Shown here in pieces: positions 31,368 to 31,628 of a DNA stretch of 31,628 bases. Below the pieces are notes generated by a model. The model was not told the DNA's origin. It made no database searches and was given only the letters and a program-made list of their open reading frames with translations. Made by a program: the position numbers and the translations under genes. Source of the DNA: VAZQ01 sp035693615 (GTDB lineage: Bacteria > Pseudomonadota > Alphaproteobacteria > Rhizobiales > Xanthobacteraceae); assembly GCA_035693615.1 (NCBI GenBank), contig DASSGH010000069.1, positions 1 to 31,628 on the forward strand, given 5' to 3'. Each line of letters starts with the position of its first letter. The first letter of the stretch is position 1.

Positions 31368-31529
31368 ATGCTGGATGCGAAAGCCTATAAGGCGCATTTC
31401 CCGGATGATCCCGCCTACGAGCGCCCGCTCGGCCTCCCCCGGCAACTCAATTCCGCCGAGTTGATGGAAGCACTCGCCGCGCTCGAAGCTGAGTTCCGCG
31501 ACATTCTGCGCCAGAGCACGGCGGAATAG
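31368..31529 (+). CDS. Small hypothetical protein, 53 residues
   Basis: The frame starts at ATG 31368 with GAGGAG 7 bases upstream and ends at TAG 31527-31529. The protein is soluble and acidic: it begins MLDAKAYKAHFPDDPAYERP and ends in a probable amphipathic helix (SAELMEALAALEAEFRDILR). I do not recognise the family. Support comes from the strong ribosome site, the CtrA-like site upstream and the hairpin plus T-run downstream, which together outline a complete single-gene transcription unit. Confidence 0.6.
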   Translation: MLDAKAYKAHFPDDPAYERPLGLPRQLNSAELMEALAALEAEFRDILRQSTAE

Positions 31530-31553
31530 CGCCCTCGGGCGCGGCGCGTTTTT
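31530..31553 (+). terminator. Likely rho-independent terminator of the small gene
   Basis: GCGCC-CTCG-GGCGC forms a stable stem right after the stop codon, followed within a few bases by TTTTT (31549-31553). The short GC-rich spacer between stem and T-run makes it slightly atypical. Bases 31554-31628 show nothing further that I can support. Confidence 0.55.
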
Positions 31554-31628
31554 CCGTCCATTCCTGCGCGAAGCCCGAGGGAGAGCGGCGTGGCTGGGGG
31601 CTGCACCAGCCCGCCAGCCTTCCCTGCG

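Noticed and set aside
1..31628. RNA genes, CRISPR arrays, insertion sequences and prophage genes
   Set aside because: No cloverleaf-like sequence, regularly spaced repeats, transposase, integrase or phage structural motif was found by reading both strands. A tRNAscan, Rfam or IS search would settle this.

Overview
This is a GC-rich, gene-dense chromosomal stretch that looks like an alphaproteobacterium of the Hyphomicrobiales, perhaps near Bradyrhizobium, Rhodopseudomonas or Xanthobacteraceae. The clues are codon use, gene content, intergenic palindromes of the kind scattered through those genomes, and a CtrA-type TTAA-N7-TTAA site near the right end. No RNA gene, CRISPR array, IS element or prophage gene is visible. 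The content is mostly catabolic: aerobic CoA-dependent breakdown of an aminoaromatic or hydroxyaromatic acid, plus several further ring-cleavage oxygenases and four kinds of transport component.

Region 1 (1-13872, minus strand) reads as one long transcription unit starting at 13872. Its order is: fused flavin monooxygenase/Old Yellow Enzyme of the 2-aminobenzoyl-CoA monooxygenase/reductase (salicylyl-CoA 5-hydroxylase) type; NicX-like 2,5-dihydroxypyridine dioxygenase; sugar-type ABC importer (ATPase, permease, binding protein); gentisate-dioxygenase-like cupin; molybdenum hydroxylase large subunit without partner subunits; YciI-like protein; 3-hydroxyisobutyrate-dehydrogenase-like reductase; two-domain VOC extradiol dioxygenase; membrane serine hydrolase running off the left edge. 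Three unrelated ring-cleavage folds in one unit is the most striking feature.

Region 2 (14040-19589, plus strand) is divergent from region 1 and holds the matching CoA-pathway genes: SDR dehydrogenase, MarR regulator, enoyl-CoA hydratase-like protein, acyl-CoA dehydrogenase, 2-aminobenzoate/benzoate-CoA ligase and a Rid-family protein. The first four overlap or nearly touch. The 167-bp divergent gap carries repeated semi-palindromes (TTTAAGCCTAAA type) that are good candidates for the MarR operator.

Region 3 (19611-22513, minus strand) is a complete TRAP transporter. Region 4 (22647-26353, plus strand) is a two-gene indolepyruvate:ferredoxin-oxidoreductase-type system. Its promoter appears to overlap that of the TRAP operon.

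Region 5 (26419-28935, plus strand) has clearly lower GC and different codon use. It holds a TrzA/AtzA-like amidohydrolase and an orphan TctC/Bug-type binding protein, and looks horizontally acquired. Region 6 (28990-31529, plus strand) returns to host composition with a cysteine-dioxygenase-like cupin, a four-domain rhodanese protein, and a 53-residue small gene behind a CtrA-like site and ahead of a likely terminator.

Working model (inference): an aromatic acid is activated by the ligase, hydroxylated and partly reduced by the fused flavoprotein, and taken through beta-oxidation-like steps by the SDR, hydratase and dehydrogenase. The extra dioxygenases and molybdenum hydroxylase of region 1 would feed in related, possibly N-heterocyclic, substrates or handle a gentisate-type branch.
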